The notes beneath the pieces were generated by a model. The model was given only the letters and a program-made list of their open reading frames with translations. It was not told where the DNA came from and made no database searches. From positions 310,001 through 374,000 of the forward strand of contig NZ_BBXD01000009.1 in NCBI RefSeq assembly GCF_001570545.1: a DNA stretch of 64,000 nucleotides. Reading direction: 5' to 3'. This DNA is from Herbidospora mongoliensis (lineage in GTDB: Bacteria > Actinomycetota > Actinomycetes > Streptosporangiales > Streptosporangiaceae). The translations under genes and the position numbers were made by a program. Shown here in pieces: positions 52,413-60,118 of the stretch. Each line of letters starts with the position of its first letter. Position 1 is the stretch's first letter.

Positions 52413-53275
52413 CGCTCCTCCTGGTCGGTGACGTCCTCGTAGCGTCCGGTGTCCGGGCTCAGTTCGAACTCCGAGGTGTACGGGGGCGCGAAGGCCGTCA
52501 TCCGGAACGGTTCGCCGTCGTTGTCGACGACCACGACGCTTTCGTCAGTTCCGGACCGGGTGGTGAGGTCGAAAACCCATTCGCAGTAGCAGGTGGCGGT
52601 GACGACGTTCGCGATGAGGACGATCGGCTCGCCCAGTTCCAGGGAGATGAAATGGTCGTCGATGTAGCGGCCGACCCACTCGCCCGTGTCGTTGATCGCG
52701 GTGGCCTCCGCCGGACGGTCGAGGTCGAAGCCCAGCCTGACCGTGGTGTCCTGCCCCTCCGGCCAGCGGCCGACCAGGCTTCCGTTCCACGGGGACAGGC
52801 GTTTGGTGATCCGGGGCACGATGCTCTTGATCAGAACGGGTTTGGTCCGGTTGCCGTTCAGGGTGATGCGAATCTGGGAAAGCGCCTTTTGCTGGTTCTG
52901 ATGTGATTTCGGCGCGATCTGCAGGGGTTCGTAGTCCTTGAGTAATTGGCCAGCGCTCATCGTCACGGCCTTGGGATCACTCAGCAGGCGTTTCCCGGCG
53001 TCGTCCAGGGGCCGGGCGAACGCGAAGAGCAGACTCGATGTCGACCCGAAGTCGTAGACGGCCTCGTGGAGCAGCGAAGGCTGCCCTCTGAGCCGCTCCT
53101 CTTCGCTCTGCCGCACCTCCTCCTGGGAGCGGACCTCCTGGAGTGGCCCGACGAACCAGGCCGCGACCAGGCCGACCACCGCTGTGGTGAGCCCGATGAC
53201 GAGATCGCGCCGCCACGCGAGATCTCGTTTGCCGGACCTGCGGGAGCGCCTTCTTTTGCGATTCCTTTTTCCCAT
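52400..53275 (-). CDS. Membrane-anchored hypothetical protein, first of a pair
   Basis: 291 residues. A very basic cytoplasmic start (KRNRKRRRSRRSGKRDLAWRR) precedes one transmembrane helix (LVIGLTTAVVGLVAAWFVG). A short Glu/Gln-rich coil (QEEVRQSEEERLRGQ) and a beta-rich outer domain with two Cys (ATCYCEWVF) follow. Topology in-to-out is supported by the positive N-terminus. Coupled to the following protein of similar topology. Function unknown; fold may be an immunoglobulin-like beta sandwich, by pattern only. Confidence 0.7.
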   Translation of the reverse strand: MGKRNRKRRRSRRSGKRDLAWRRDLVIGLTTAVVGLVAAWFVGPLQEVRSQEEVRQSEEERLRGQPSLLHEAVYDFGSTSSLLFAFARPLDDAGKRLLSDPKAVTMSAGQLLKDYEPLQIAPKSHQNQQKALSQIRITLNGNRTKPVLIKSIVPRITKRLSPWNGSLVGRWPEGQDTTVRLGFDLDRPAEATAINDTGEWVGRYIDDHFISLELGEPIVLIANVVTATCYCEWVFDLTTRSGTDESVVVVDNDGEPFRMTAFAPPYTSEFELSPDTGRYEDVTDQEERWAR

Positions 53276-53350
53276 GCCGCTACGACACGTTAGTGCGATA
53301 TCGCGCTGCGTATTGGCCGGAAAGCGATTTACGGTATTTCGCGCAAAAGA

Positions 53351-53390
53351 CCGTGACCCGCACGCCTAGCCCCAGGCGTGCGGGTCACGG
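53351..53390 (-). terminator. Intrinsic terminator of the secreted peptidase gene
   Basis: A perfect 17-bp stem with a 6-nt loop, starting about 18 nt after the peptidase stop. On the minus strand it is followed by UCUUUUG. One of the strongest hairpins in the window. Confidence 0.9.
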
Positions 53391-53407
53391 AGCTGTCGGA
53401 CGTGCGA

Positions 53408-55591
53408 TCAGCCGGGCTGCTTCACCCCGTTCACCGTCAGGGTGTACGGCGCGTACTGCTGGCCGGTCTCGGTCGGCTCGTCGTAGGCGACGATGGCCAC
53501 GATCTTGGTGAACGGCCGGGCGAGCAGGAGCTCGAGGCGGTTCAGGTTGATCGTGCCCTTGCCGTTGAACTCGACCTGGGCGGCCACGTGGTGCTTCTCG
53601 TCGATGCCGACGAGGCGGACGTTCCAGTTGTGGACCGCGGTCGGCTTGATCTCGGTGACGGAGTCGAACGGTTCCAGGCTGGAGCCGTCGCTGATCACGG
53701 TGCCGCCGACGGTGACGTCGTCGACGAGCAGGCCGCCCTCGTTGACACCGCCGTCGGAGGTGTACTGGAAGCCGAGCAGGATGCTCTGGCCCGCGTACGC
53801 CGACAGGTCGAACGTGTGCGGCTCGAAGCCGGTGGTGGCGCCGTTCAGCGACGGGCCGAGCGGGCCCGGCACGGTCTGGTCACCGGCGACCGGGGTGTAG
53901 GTCGTGCCGCCGTCGGTGGAGACGACGACGTAGCCGTAGTCGTAGCCCTCTTCCGCGCCATACTTGGCGAGCAGGCGCAGGGTCGGGTCGGCGGCCGGAA
54001 CGGTGACCTCGGCGATGGCGCTGACGTTGAGGTTCTCCTCGTTGCCCGACCACAGGACCGGGTTGCCGGGGCGGTCGGGGTCGTTGCTGACGACCGTCCA
54101 GGCCAGCGGCAGGGCGGGCAGGCCGGTGGCGCCGGTGAACTTCAGCGTCCGCAGCTCGCTGCCCTTGAAGGGCTGTCCGTTGGCCTTCTGGAGCGTCACG
54201 TAGTCGGCGCCGTTGGGTGCGGCCCCGGGGGTGTCGTAGGTGTCGGGGTTGGCCAGGTTGACGGTGGAGCTCAGCGAGGCCGAGGTCACCCGGGACTTGG
54301 GCACGCCCAGCACGATGCCGGTGCGGTTCTCCACGATCCGGTCGAGCAGCACCATCGACTGGTAGTCGTGGATGACCCGCCAGAGGTCGGCGCCCTCGGC
54401 CGCCAGAGCGGCCTCCAGACTGGCCAGACCCTGGTGCTCGCCGTCGCGGTGCAGGGTGGACATGAAGTCGGCGCCGTAACGGTCGTACAGGAAGAGCATC
54501 ATCTCGTAGGCGTTGCCGTAGTCGGCGAGCACCTCGCTCGGTTCGCCCTCACCCCAGAGGGTCAGCGAGTTCTGCGGGCCGCCGCACTGCCTCGGATTGG
54601 GGTTGTACGGCGCCTGCACGCTGCCGAAGCCCTGGAAGCAGTAGATGTGGCTGTCGGCGCCCTTCTCGTTGATGGTCGCCCTGGCGTTCACGTAGCCGGT
54701 GAGGGTCTGGGCGAAGTCCGCGAGGCCCTCGTTGATCCAGTTCCCCTCGAACGGGTCGGTGTAGTACATGAGCAGGTGCTGCCACTCGTGGGCGAACGTG
54801 CCCTCGTAGGCGCTCGGGCGGGCCGGGCGGCTGGTGCACAGGTCGCCGGTCGGCTCGTCAGCCGGGTCGGCGCCGGTCCGGTGGGCCCAGTCGAAGGCGT
54901 CGACGGTCATGACGTTGCGGTCGACGCGCTCGTTGATCCCGGAGGAGAAGAAGCCCGCGATGTACGTCGGCGCCGCCGGGAAGTCGTAGAAGTTGTCGTC
55001 GCGGATGTTGTCGATCAGGGCGACGGTGTTGTCGCCCTCGCCGCTGTAGTCACCCGGGATGCGGGCGTTGGACCCGTCGCGGTCCGGCGGCGTGGAGAAC
55101 GCCGCGGTCTCCTTCGGGTACATGTTCGTGTCGAACTCGTTCACGAAGTAGGCGACCTGGGCGTCGGTGATCGTCGTGGAGTTCGGGATCTGCGCGCGGC
55201 AGTCCCCGGCCGGGAACGACAGATCGTTCGCGACCCACACCTCGATCTTGTCACCGACACCGCGCAGCGTGAACGCCTTGGGGAACGGCGCGGGGTTGGG
55301 CAGGGTGTCGTCGATGGCCAGCCAGTTGCGGACCGTGCCCACGGGGGGCGTCACGGCCGCGGCGGCGGTCTTCCTGGCCTTGGACGGCTCGTACCGCGTG
55401 GGCAGGTCGAGCTTCTTGCCCTGGAACGTGTCCCCGGTCTTGCCGTCCCAGTGCCGGAAGTCGCTCACCGGGGCGGAGGCGGCCGGGGCGGCGGCGGCCG
55501 GGGCGGCGGCGTTCGCGGAGGCCGGGAGGAGCGTCACTAACGGGAGGGCAAGGGCGGTGACTGCTAACGCGATGACACGACTGCGTGTCAT
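53408..55591 (-). CDS. Secreted zinc metallopeptidase (M30/M6-like, HEXXH)
   Basis: 727 residues. Signal peptide (residues 1-~29) and an Ala-rich propeptide stretch. The catalytic region holds HEWQH (His268-His272) and, shortly after, NWINEGLADFAQTLTG, supplying a Glu ligand as in hyicolysin-like M30 enzymes. C-terminal beta-sandwich regions (residues ~560-650, YGYVVVSTDGGTTYTPV, FEPHTFDLSAYAGQSILLGFQYTSDGG) look like the immune-inhibitor-A/MAM-like domain. It should degrade extracellular proteins. Single gene with strong terminator. Confidence 0.88.
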   Translation of the reverse strand: MTRSRVIALAVTALALPLVTLLPASANAAAPAAAAPAASAPVSDFRHWDGKTGDTFQGKKLDLPTRYEPSKARKTAAAAVTPPVGTVRNWLAIDDTLPNPAPFPKAFTLRGVGDKIEVWVANDLSFPAGDCRAQIPNSTTITDAQVAYFVNEFDTNMYPKETAAFSTPPDRDGSNARIPGDYSGEGDNTVALIDNIRDDNFYDFPAAPTYIAGFFSSGINERVDRNVMTVDAFDWAHRTGADPADEPTGDLCTSRPARPSAYEGTFAHEWQHLLMYYTDPFEGNWINEGLADFAQTLTGYVNARATINEKGADSHIYCFQGFGSVQAPYNPNPRQCGGPQNSLTLWGEGEPSEVLADYGNAYEMMLFLYDRYGADFMSTLHRDGEHQGLASLEAALAAEGADLWRVIHDYQSMVLLDRIVENRTGIVLGVPKSRVTSASLSSTVNLANPDTYDTPGAAPNGADYVTLQKANGQPFKGSELRTLKFTGATGLPALPLAWTVVSNDPDRPGNPVLWSGNEENLNVSAIAEVTVPAADPTLRLLAKYGAEEGYDYGYVVVSTDGGTTYTPVAGDQTVPGPLGPSLNGATTGFEPHTFDLSAYAGQSILLGFQYTSDGGVNEGGLLVDDVTVGGTVISDGSSLEPFDSVTEIKPTAVHNWNVRLVGIDEKHHVAAQVEFNGKGTINLNRLELLLARPFTKIVAIVAYDEPTETGQQYAPYTLTVNGVKQPG

Positions 55592-55864
55592 GTAACCCCC
55601 TTCGGGTGCTGCTGCGGATGCATGACATGCCGCACTGACACAACGTGACTATCCGGCGGGAGGCAGCGTCAACAAGCATGACATCTGCCAATAAATATCT
55701 GTCACTTTGGCGGTAAGCGCTTCTTCCTCACATCACCCAGGGAAAAGAGTGAGGCCCGCGCGGTAAAAAGAAGGAGCCATTAAAGCCGGAAAATCAGCCC
55801 AAAGTGGCGGGCGCGCCGCCGCCCGGTGCCAGGAGGACTCACCCCCCGTGACTAGGTTGGGGGC

Positions 55865-57229
55865 ATGCAAGCGGTTGCGCTCAGCTCGGCCAAGGGCCGT
55901 TGGATTCTGGCCACCACGGTCCTCGGTTCGGGCATGGCGCTCCTCGACGGGACCGTCGTCAACGTCGCGCTGCCGAACCTCGGCCGCGACCTCAACGCCG
56001 ACATCGAGGGCCTGCAGTGGACCATCAACGCCTACACGCTGACCCTCGCCGGGCTGATCCTGCTCGGCGGCTCCCTGGGTGACCGGTTCGGCCGGCGCAA
56101 GGTCTTCATGATCGGAGTGGTCTGGTTCGCCATCGCCTCGGCCCTGTGCGGCCTGGCGCCCAGCATCGAGACCCTGATCGCGGCCCGCGCCCTGCAGGGC
56201 ATCGGCGGCGCCCTGCTGACCCCCGGCTCCCTGGCGATCATCCAGGCCACCTTCTCCGCGCTGGACCGGCCGAAGGCGGTCGGCGCCTGGTCGGGCCTGG
56301 GCGGCACGGCCGCCGCCGTCGGGCCGCTGCTGGGCGGCTGGATCGTCGAGACGATCGGCTGGCGCTGGGTCTTCCTGATCAACCTGCCGCTGGCCGTGGT
56401 GGTGCTGCTCATCGCGATGAAGCACGTGCCGGAGACCCGCGACGAGGAGGCCGTCGGCAAGTTCGACGTGCTGGGCGCGGCGCTGGCGGCGATCGGGCTG
56501 GCCGCGCTGACCTACGGGCTGATCGAGACCGAGACCGTCCCGATGGTCCTCGGCGTGCTGATCCTGGCCGGGTTCGTGATCGTCGAACACCACCGGGGCG
56601 CGCAGGCGCTGGTGCCGGTGACCATCTTCAAGAACCGGACCTTCACCGCCGTCAACGTGGTCACGCTGTTCATGTACGCCGCCATGGGCGTGGTGTTCTT
56701 CCTGCTGGTGCTCCAGTTGCAGACCGTCTCGGGGTTCCCGCCGTTCGCGGCGGGCTCGGCCCTGGTGCCGGTGACGCTGCTGATGCTGGTCATCTCGCCC
56801 TACTCCGGCGAGCTCGCCCGCCGCATCGGCCCGCGCTGGCCCATGACGATCGGCATCCTGCTGGCCGGGATCGGGTTCATGTGGATGAGCAGGATCGGCC
56901 CCGACGCCCACTACCTGACCGACGTGCTGCCCCCGGTGACCCTGTTCGGCCTCGGCCTGTCGGCGACGGTCGCACCGCTGACGGCGACCGTGCTGGCCAG
57001 CGCCTCGCAGCGGCACGCCGGCGTCGCCAGCGGCGTCAACAACGCCGTCGCCCGGACCGGCAGCCTGCTGTCGGTGGCGGCCATCCCTCCGCTGGTGGGG
57101 CTGACCGGGGAGGCGTACCGGAACCCCGGCCTCTTCGACGCGGGGTTCCAGCTGTCCATGTACGCGTGCGCGGGAATGATGGCGATCTCCGCGCTGATCT
57201 CCCTCGTGGGAATCAGAATCCGCTTCTAA
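55865..57229 (+). CDS. MFS transporter, DHA2/EmrB-QacA family
   Basis: 454-residue drug:proton antiporter-like protein. Motif D1/C-type signatures: LDGTVVNVALPNLGRDL in helix 1, GDRFGRRKVFMIGV between helices 2 and 3 (motif A), and GGALLTPGSLAII with GPLLGGWIVETIGWRWVFLINLP (motif C). Fourteen helices are usual in this family; the length fits. Likely exports a toxic compound or a metabolite. No regulator gene adjoins it. Its stop overlaps that of the convergent FG-GAP gene by 4 nt. Confidence 0.92.
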   Translation: MQAVALSSAKGRWILATTVLGSGMALLDGTVVNVALPNLGRDLNADIEGLQWTINAYTLTLAGLILLGGSLGDRFGRRKVFMIGVVWFAIASALCGLAPSIETLIAARALQGIGGALLTPGSLAIIQATFSALDRPKAVGAWSGLGGTAAAVGPLLGGWIVETIGWRWVFLINLPLAVVVLLIAMKHVPETRDEEAVGKFDVLGAALAAIGLAALTYGLIETETVPMVLGVLILAGFVIVEHHRGAQALVPVTIFKNRTFTAVNVVTLFMYAAMGVVFFLLVLQLQTVSGFPPFAAGSALVPVTLLMLVISPYSGELARRIGPRWPMTIGILLAGIGFMWMSRIGPDAHYLTDVLPPVTLFGLGLSATVAPLTATVLASASQRHAGVASGVNNAVARTGSLLSVAAIPPLVGLTGEAYRNPGLFDAGFQLSMYACAGMMAISALISLVGIRIRF

Positions 57230-58494
57230 CTGAGGCCGAACCCGAAAAGGCCGTCGCCTTCGGCGAGTTTCCGGCCGTTTTTATTCACTCCCGGGTACGA
57301 GCCCTTTTTCACGCTGCCCCGATAGACGACGACCTCCCCGCGCGTCGGCGCGCCGACCACGAGGTGGCCGTCGATCACCGTGACCGCCGCGCCGAACTCG
57401 GCGTCCTTCGGGCCGGGGATGAGCAGGTTGTGGTTCTTGGTCAGGCCGCCGGTCTTCGTGCCGGGCAGCACCTGGACGGCGTTCTCTCCCGGCACCCCGA
57501 CCACGAGCTCGTCGTCGCCGTCGCCGTTCAGGTCGCCGGCGGCCAGGGAGGTGCCGAAGCGGTCGTACATGACCGCCTCTCCGGCCAGGGTGTTCTGGGT
57601 CCAGGCCTCGGCTCCGGCGGGGCGCAGGCCGCCGGGCGATCCGTAGATGACGTCGACGGCGCCCTCGCCGTAGTCGCCGGCCCGCTGGAGCGACGACAGG
57701 CCCTCGCCCGGGACGCCGATCGCGAGGTCGTCGCGGCCGTCGGCGTTGAAGTCGCCGCTGGCCAGGGCGGCGCCGAAGGCGTCCCAGCTCTCGGAGAGGC
57801 CGTCGATTCCGTAGGTCTCCTGGGAGTAGAGGAGACGCCGGCCGCCCTTGCCGACCAGCGTCACGGTGCCCTCGCCCTGGCGGATGAGGTTGGCGCCGGG
57901 GGCGCCGATGACCAGTTCGTCGGTGCCGTTTCCGTCGAAGTCGCCGGTGGTCAGGGCCTCGCCGAACTGGTCGGTGACCGACCCGCCCTCGTTCTTGATC
58001 CGGCGGAGCTTCGAGCCCTGGCCGTAGACGTAGACGCTGCCGCCGCCGGGGGCGCCGATGGCGAGTTCGTCGTCGCCGTCTCCGTCGAGGTCGCCCGCCG
58101 CCAGGGCGGCGCCGAAGCGGTCTCCCCCGCTGCCCGGCAGCTTGACGACCTTCCGGTCGGTCAGGCCGAAGAGGATCTCCACCACGCCGTGGCCGTCGGC
58201 GCCGTTCAGCGGTCCCTCGTCCTCCTCGGACGCGCCGACGGCGAGGTCGGTGCAGCCGTCGTCGTCGAAGTCGCCGGTCGCCAGGGCCGAGCCGAACATG
58301 TCGCCCGGTTCAGGGTCGTCCTGGGTGATCGTCTGGCGTTCGGTGAAATCAGTGAAAATCCGGACCGCGCCTGCTCTGACCTGGCCGTCGACCGTCGCGT
58401 AGGGCTGGGCGACGGCCAGCGGGCCGGTCGTGGCGCACGCGGGGGCCAGGCCGGTGAGCAGGGGGATCGTCAGGGCCACGACGCCGAGGATCAT
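57226..58494 (-). CDS. Secreted FG-GAP repeat protein
   Basis: 422 residues. Signal-like N-terminus (MILGVVALTIPLLTGLAPACA) in which the Cys may mark a lipobox, then six or seven FG-GAP repeats of an integrin-alpha-like beta-propeller. Each has a DxDxDG-type calcium loop (GDFDDDGCTDLAVG, GDLDGDGDDELAIG, GDFDGNGTDELVIG, GDFNADGRDDLAIG, GDLNGDGDDELVVG) and FG-x-A motifs. Its ATG overlaps the stop of the PhoD gene (ATGA), so it is co-expressed with an alkaline phosphatase. Perhaps it binds the same polymeric substrate or holds Ca2+ for it (inference). Confidence 0.88.
   Translation of the reverse strand: MILGVVALTIPLLTGLAPACATTGPLAVAQPYATVDGQVRAGAVRIFTDFTERQTITQDDPEPGDMFGSALATGDFDDDGCTDLAVGASEEDEGPLNGADGHGVVEILFGLTDRKVVKLPGSGGDRFGAALAAGDLDGDGDDELAIGAPGGGSVYVYGQGSKLRRIKNEGGSVTDQFGEALTTGDFDGNGTDELVIGAPGANLIRQGEGTVTLVGKGGRRLLYSQETYGIDGLSESWDAFGAALASGDFNADGRDDLAIGVPGEGLSSLQRAGDYGEGAVDVIYGSPGGLRPAGAEAWTQNTLAGEAVMYDRFGTSLAAGDLNGDGDDELVVGVPGENAVQVLPGTKTGGLTKNHNLLIPGPKDAEFGAAVTVIDGHLVVGAPTRGEVVVYRGSVKKGSYPGVNKNGRKLAEGDGLFGFGLS
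57245..57282. terminator. Terminator-like hairpin between convergent MFS and FG-GAP genes
   Basis: A nested hairpin: AAAAGGCCG pairs with CGGCCGTTTT (one-base bulge), and TCGCC/GGCGA pair inside. It ends with TTTTT on the plus strand just after the MFS stop, and lies within the last codons of the FG-GAP gene. Confidence 0.55.
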
Positions 58495-60005
58495 GCGAAC
58501 CTCCGCTCGCCCGACGGGACGGTGAACCGGGCCGAGGTCTTGGCGGGGGCGCCCCTGCGGCTGATGTAGTCGAGGGTGCGGAAGTCGGCCGTCAGCTCCT
58601 GGGCCGACAGGCGGGCCAGGATGTAGCCGCGGCGCTGGTCGAGGTACTTGATGTGCGGGTTCTCGGCGCGGAGCGCGGACATCCGCTCGTTGTCGCGGTA
58701 GCCGTCGCCGTCGCTGGCGATCGAGGTCGCCACCAGTTCCACGCCGACGTTGGTGGAGGGGTCGTCGAAGTCGGTACGGAGTTCCGCCGCGTGGTGGATG
58801 TGCGCGTCACCGGTGAGCACGACGGGGTTGCTCACCCCCGCCATGCCTTTCAGCAAGGTCGCGCGCTCGGCCGCGTAGCCGTCCCAGGAGTCGAGGTTGG
58901 CCTCCCGGCCGGGGCCGAACTTGAGGTCCTTCTGGGTCATCACGATCTGCTGGCCGACCAGGTTCCACTGGGCCGGGGAGTCGCGCAGGCCGTCGACGAG
59001 CCACTTGTGCTGAGCGGCGCCCAGGAGCGAGCGGGAGCTGTCGAGACGGTCGTCGCAACCGGCCCTCACCCCGTCCTCGCACGCCTGGTCGTCGCGGAAC
59101 TGGCGGGTGTCGAGCAGGTGGAAGCGGGCCAGCGGGCCCCACGAGACGCGCCGGTTGATCGTGATCGAGGCGCCCTTCGGCAGGCTGCCCCGCCGCAGCG
59201 GCATGTTCTCGTAGTAGGCCTGGAAGGCGAAGGCCCGGCGCTGGTCGAAGGCGGGGGCGTCGCTGGCCGAGACGTCGGCGGCCCAGTTGTTCTCGATCTC
59301 GTGGTCGTCGAAGGCGACCAGCCACGGCGCGACCGCGTGGGCGGCCTGGAGGTCGGGGTCGCTCTTGTACTGGGCGTGCCGCATCCGATAATCGGCCAGC
59401 GTCGCGCACTTCACGCCGCCCGAGTGAGTACGGATGTTGCCGAAGGGGGCGGTGTAGCCGTTGGGCTGGTATTCGTACATGTAGTCGCCCAGGTGGACGA
59501 CCAGGTCGGGCTCCTGCTCGGCCAGCCGCCGATACGCCGTGTAGTAGCCGTGCTCCCAGTGGGCGCAGGCCGCGATGGCGAAGGTGAGGGGCGACAGGGC
59601 CGTCGGGCTGGTCCGGGTGCGGCCGACGGGTGAGACGGCGTTCTCGGCGCGGAAGCGGTAGAAGTACTCCCGGCCCGGCTGGAGTCCCGCTAATTCGACG
59701 TGCACGCTGTGCGCGGACCGGGCCGAGGCGACGGCCGTCCCGTCCCGCACGACGGTCGCGAAGTTCTCGTCTGTGGACACCTGCCACTTCACGTCGATGT
59801 CCCGCGAGGGCATCGAACCCCGGCCGTCGGCGCCGTAGGGGTCGATCACGAGCCGGGTCCACAACACGAAGCCATCAGGGGTCGGGTCTCCCGAGGCCAC
59901 GCCGGCACCGAAGGGATCGGTCTTCAGGGCGCGCGAGGGAAGCGACGGAAGGGCGGGCGCGGCGGCGGCCAGGATCACGCCGGAGATGAACGATCTGCGC
60001 TGCAC
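58491..60005 (-). CDS. phoD: PhoD-type alkaline phosphatase (Tat-exported)
   Basis: 504 residues. Tat-type signal (QRRSFISGVILAAAAPALPSLPS), a fibronectin-like N-terminal domain (DPTPDGFVLWTRL ... LQPGREYFYRF), and the calcineurin-like phosphatase domain with metal ligands in HLGDYMYEY, AFDDHEIENNW and VVLTGDAHIHH. It releases phosphate from phosphodiesters and monoesters such as teichoic acids outside the cell with Ca2+ and Fe3+. A two-to-three-unit PHO box stands upstream, so control by PhoP under phosphate limitation is likely. Coupled to the FG-GAP gene. Confidence 0.94.
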   Translation of the reverse strand: MQRRSFISGVILAAAAPALPSLPSRALKTDPFGAGVASGDPTPDGFVLWTRLVIDPYGADGRGSMPSRDIDVKWQVSTDENFATVVRDGTAVASARSAHSVHVELAGLQPGREYFYRFRAENAVSPVGRTRTSPTALSPLTFAIAACAHWEHGYYTAYRRLAEQEPDLVVHLGDYMYEYQPNGYTAPFGNIRTHSGGVKCATLADYRMRHAQYKSDPDLQAAHAVAPWLVAFDDHEIENNWAADVSASDAPAFDQRRAFAFQAYYENMPLRRGSLPKGASITINRRVSWGPLARFHLLDTRQFRDDQACEDGVRAGCDDRLDSSRSLLGAAQHKWLVDGLRDSPAQWNLVGQQIVMTQKDLKFGPGREANLDSWDGYAAERATLLKGMAGVSNPVVLTGDAHIHHAAELRTDFDDPSTNVGVELVATSIASDGDGYRDNERMSALRAENPHIKYLDQRRGYILARLSAQELTADFRTLDYISRRGAPAKTSARFTVPSGERRFA

Positions 60006-60055
60006 TCTGACAGTGCAAGGGGTCAGTCTGTCCGAATTGTTTTACCGCTCTGACC

Positions 60056-60077
60056 AGTGCGAGAACCAAAAGTGAAC
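60056..60077 (-). promoter_or_regulatory. PHO box (PhoP direct repeats) upstream of phoD
   Basis: Read on the minus strand, GTTCACTTTTG is followed by GTTCTCGCACT, two 11-bp units matching the PhoP direct-repeat pattern (consensus start GTTCACC), and a weaker third unit begins GGTCAGA. The core sits 51-72 nt before the phoD start. Confidence 0.65.
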
Positions 60078-60118
60078 AGACTCGGCCGTACCCGTTGTCA
60101 ATGAACGCCAGACGTCTT

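Noticed and set aside
53378-55540. A 720-codon plus-strand frame opposite the secreted peptidase
   Set aside because: Antisense shadow, Val/Gly/Asp/Arg-rich, no ribosome site, no domain.
55715-55722. AAGCGCTT palindrome in the gap between the peptidase and MFS genes as a LacI-type operator
   Set aside because: Only 8 bp, 124 nt from the nearest start, no promoter geometry; too weak to annotate.
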